From: Deltaproteobacteria bacterium
GTDB lineage: Bacteria; Desulfobacterota; Desulfovibrionia; Desulfovibrionales; Desulfovibrionaceae
Reading direction: 5' to 3'
DNA length: 5,559 nucleotides
Assembly (NCBI GenBank): GCA_020861205.1
Contig: JAJBSY010000259.1
Location: 1-5,559 of the forward strand
In this document: positions 4,687 to 5,559 of the stretch, one piece after another
Layout of the letters: each line of letters opens with the position of its first letter
How positions within the stretch are numbered: position 1 is the first letter of the stretch
Position numbers and translations under genes: made by a program
Notes under the pieces: generated by a model
Told to the model about the DNA's origin: nothing
What the model saw: the letters and a program-made list of their open reading frames with translations, nothing else
Databases searched by the model: none

Positions 4687-5550
4687 ATGAACAAACTGAG
4701 CCGCATCTGCCTGGGAATAACACTGGTCTGCCTATTGGTCCTCGGCGCCGTCCCGGCGGACGCCGCCCCGAAAAAAAAGGTGACCGTCGTGTATGTGGAA
4801 TGGGATTGCGCGACAGCCACCAGCTATCTCGCCAAGGCCGCGATGGAAGAGAAGCTCGGCGTGGAGGTGGAACTGCTGCCGGTCAGCGCGGCCGCCATGT
4901 GGGCGTCCGTGGCTTCGGGAGACGCGGACGCGTCCCTGACCGCATGGCTGCCCGCGACCCACGCGAGTTACGCGGAAAAGCTCGCCGGGCGGTACGAGGA
5001 TCTTGGGCCGCTCGTCGCGGGCGCGCGCCTGGGCTGGGCCGTGCCCGAGTATGTCACCGTGACCTCCATGAAGGAAGTTGGCGCCCATGCCAGGGAATTC
5101 AAGAACACGGTCACCGGCATCGATGCCGGGGCCGGGATCATGATGCTTTCCGAAAAAGCCATGAAGGTTTACGGCCTGGATTCCATGGTCTTGCAGGACG
5201 GATCCGGGGCCACCATGGCCGCCGCTCTCGGGGACGCAGTCCGGCGCAAGGAATGGATCGTGGTCACGGCCTGGTCGCCGCACTGGATGTTCGGCCGCTG
5301 GAACCTGCGGTACCTTGAAGACCCGGAGGGCGCGCTTGGCGGCAGCGAGGAGATCCATGCGATCGTCCGCCGGGGGTTGGCCGAGGACATGCCGGAAGTT
5401 TACGCGTTCCTGGACGCGTTCCGTTACGCGGATATCGGCCAGCTGCAAACCTTGATGGCCTGGAACCAGGAGAGCGGCGCGGACCTTCTGGCGAACGCCA
5501 GGCGGTTCATGAAGGAAAATCCCGAACTCGCGGCTTCGTGGTTCAACTAG
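4687..5550 (+). CDS. proX: Periplasmic glycine betaine-binding protein, OpuAC family
   Basis: A 287-residue substrate-binding protein that delivers glycine betaine or a similar quaternary amine to the ProVW complex. Residues 1-26 form a Sec signal peptide (basic start, hydrophobic core 8-22, cleavage after ADA). No lipobox cysteine is present, so it should be free in the periplasm. From the known contacts of B. subtilis OpuAC, equivalents can be placed: Trp39 (YVEWD), Trp87 and His92 (AWLPATH), Gly150-Ile151 (DAGAGIM) and Trp196 (TAWSPHW). This is a complete aromatic cage with the His and backbone contacts, supporting betaine binding. Compared with B. subtilis OpuAC the two halves occur in swapped order. 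The sequence resembles OpuAC more than E. coli ProX, so the name proX reflects operon position only. It is the last of the three genes, 25 bases after proW. Only nine bases follow, so any terminator is outside. Confidence 0.94.
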   Translation: MNKLSRICLGITLVCLLVLGAVPADAAPKKKVTVVYVEWDCATATSYLAKAAMEEKLGVEVELLPVSAAAMWASVASGDADASLTAWLPATHASYAEKLAGRYEDLGPLVAGARLGWAVPEYVTVTSMKEVGAHAREFKNTVTGIDAGAGIMMLSEKAMKVYGLDSMVLQDGSGATMAAALGDAVRRKEWIVVTAWSPHWMFGRWNLRYLEDPEGALGGSEEIHAIVRRGLAEDMPEVYAFLDAFRYADIGQLQTLMAWNQESGADLLANARRFMKENPELAASWFN

Positions 5551-5559
5551 GGGTGGGGA

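Overview
The window is GC-rich (roughly 60% G+C by eye) Gram-negative bacterial DNA. The protein types resemble those of sulfate-reducing Desulfovibrio-like bacteria (Desulfobacterota). That placement is an impression from codon bias, the form of the DHH phosphoesterase and the OpuA-type transporter, not something the sequence proves.

Layout: (1) 1-296, minus strand: the N-terminal 98 codons of a small unrecognised protein that runs off the left edge. (2) 297-979: a gene-poor spacer. It has an AT-rich island (about 380-435) with promoter-like elements and an 8-bp inverted repeat whose half-site centres are 21 bp apart, followed by GC-rich DNA with small hairpins. (3) 980-2029, plus: a DHH/DHHA1-family phosphoesterase. 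(4) 2030-2539: a second spacer with a 12-bp stem-loop, a reading frame broken by one stop codon, a possible 34-codon minus-strand ORF, and two mutually exclusive hairpins next to the start of the transporter operon. (5) 2540-5550, plus: a compact three-gene ABC importer operon for glycine betaine or a related compatible solute: ATPase (proV/opuAA), permease (proW/opuAB) and periplasmic binding protein (proX/opuAC).

The three transporter genes work as one machine. The periplasmic protein captures the quaternary-amine osmolyte, the permease (presumably a dimer) forms the channel, and the ATPase drives import. The tandem CBS domains of the ATPase are the expected osmotic/ionic-strength gate. proV and proW overlap by 8 bases and proX follows after 25 bases, so they are very probably co-transcribed. 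The DHH protein is separated from them by 510 bases and is probably an independent transcription unit.

I found no clearly new multi-gene system. The points most worth a second look are the 406-434 operator-like inverted repeat in a promoter-like island with no adjacent plus-strand gene, the structured and partly degenerate spacer at 2135-2536, the loss of the motif I histidine in the DHH protein, and the domain order of the binding protein, which is swapped relative to Bacillus subtilis OpuAC while keeping all the ligand-contact residues I could map.
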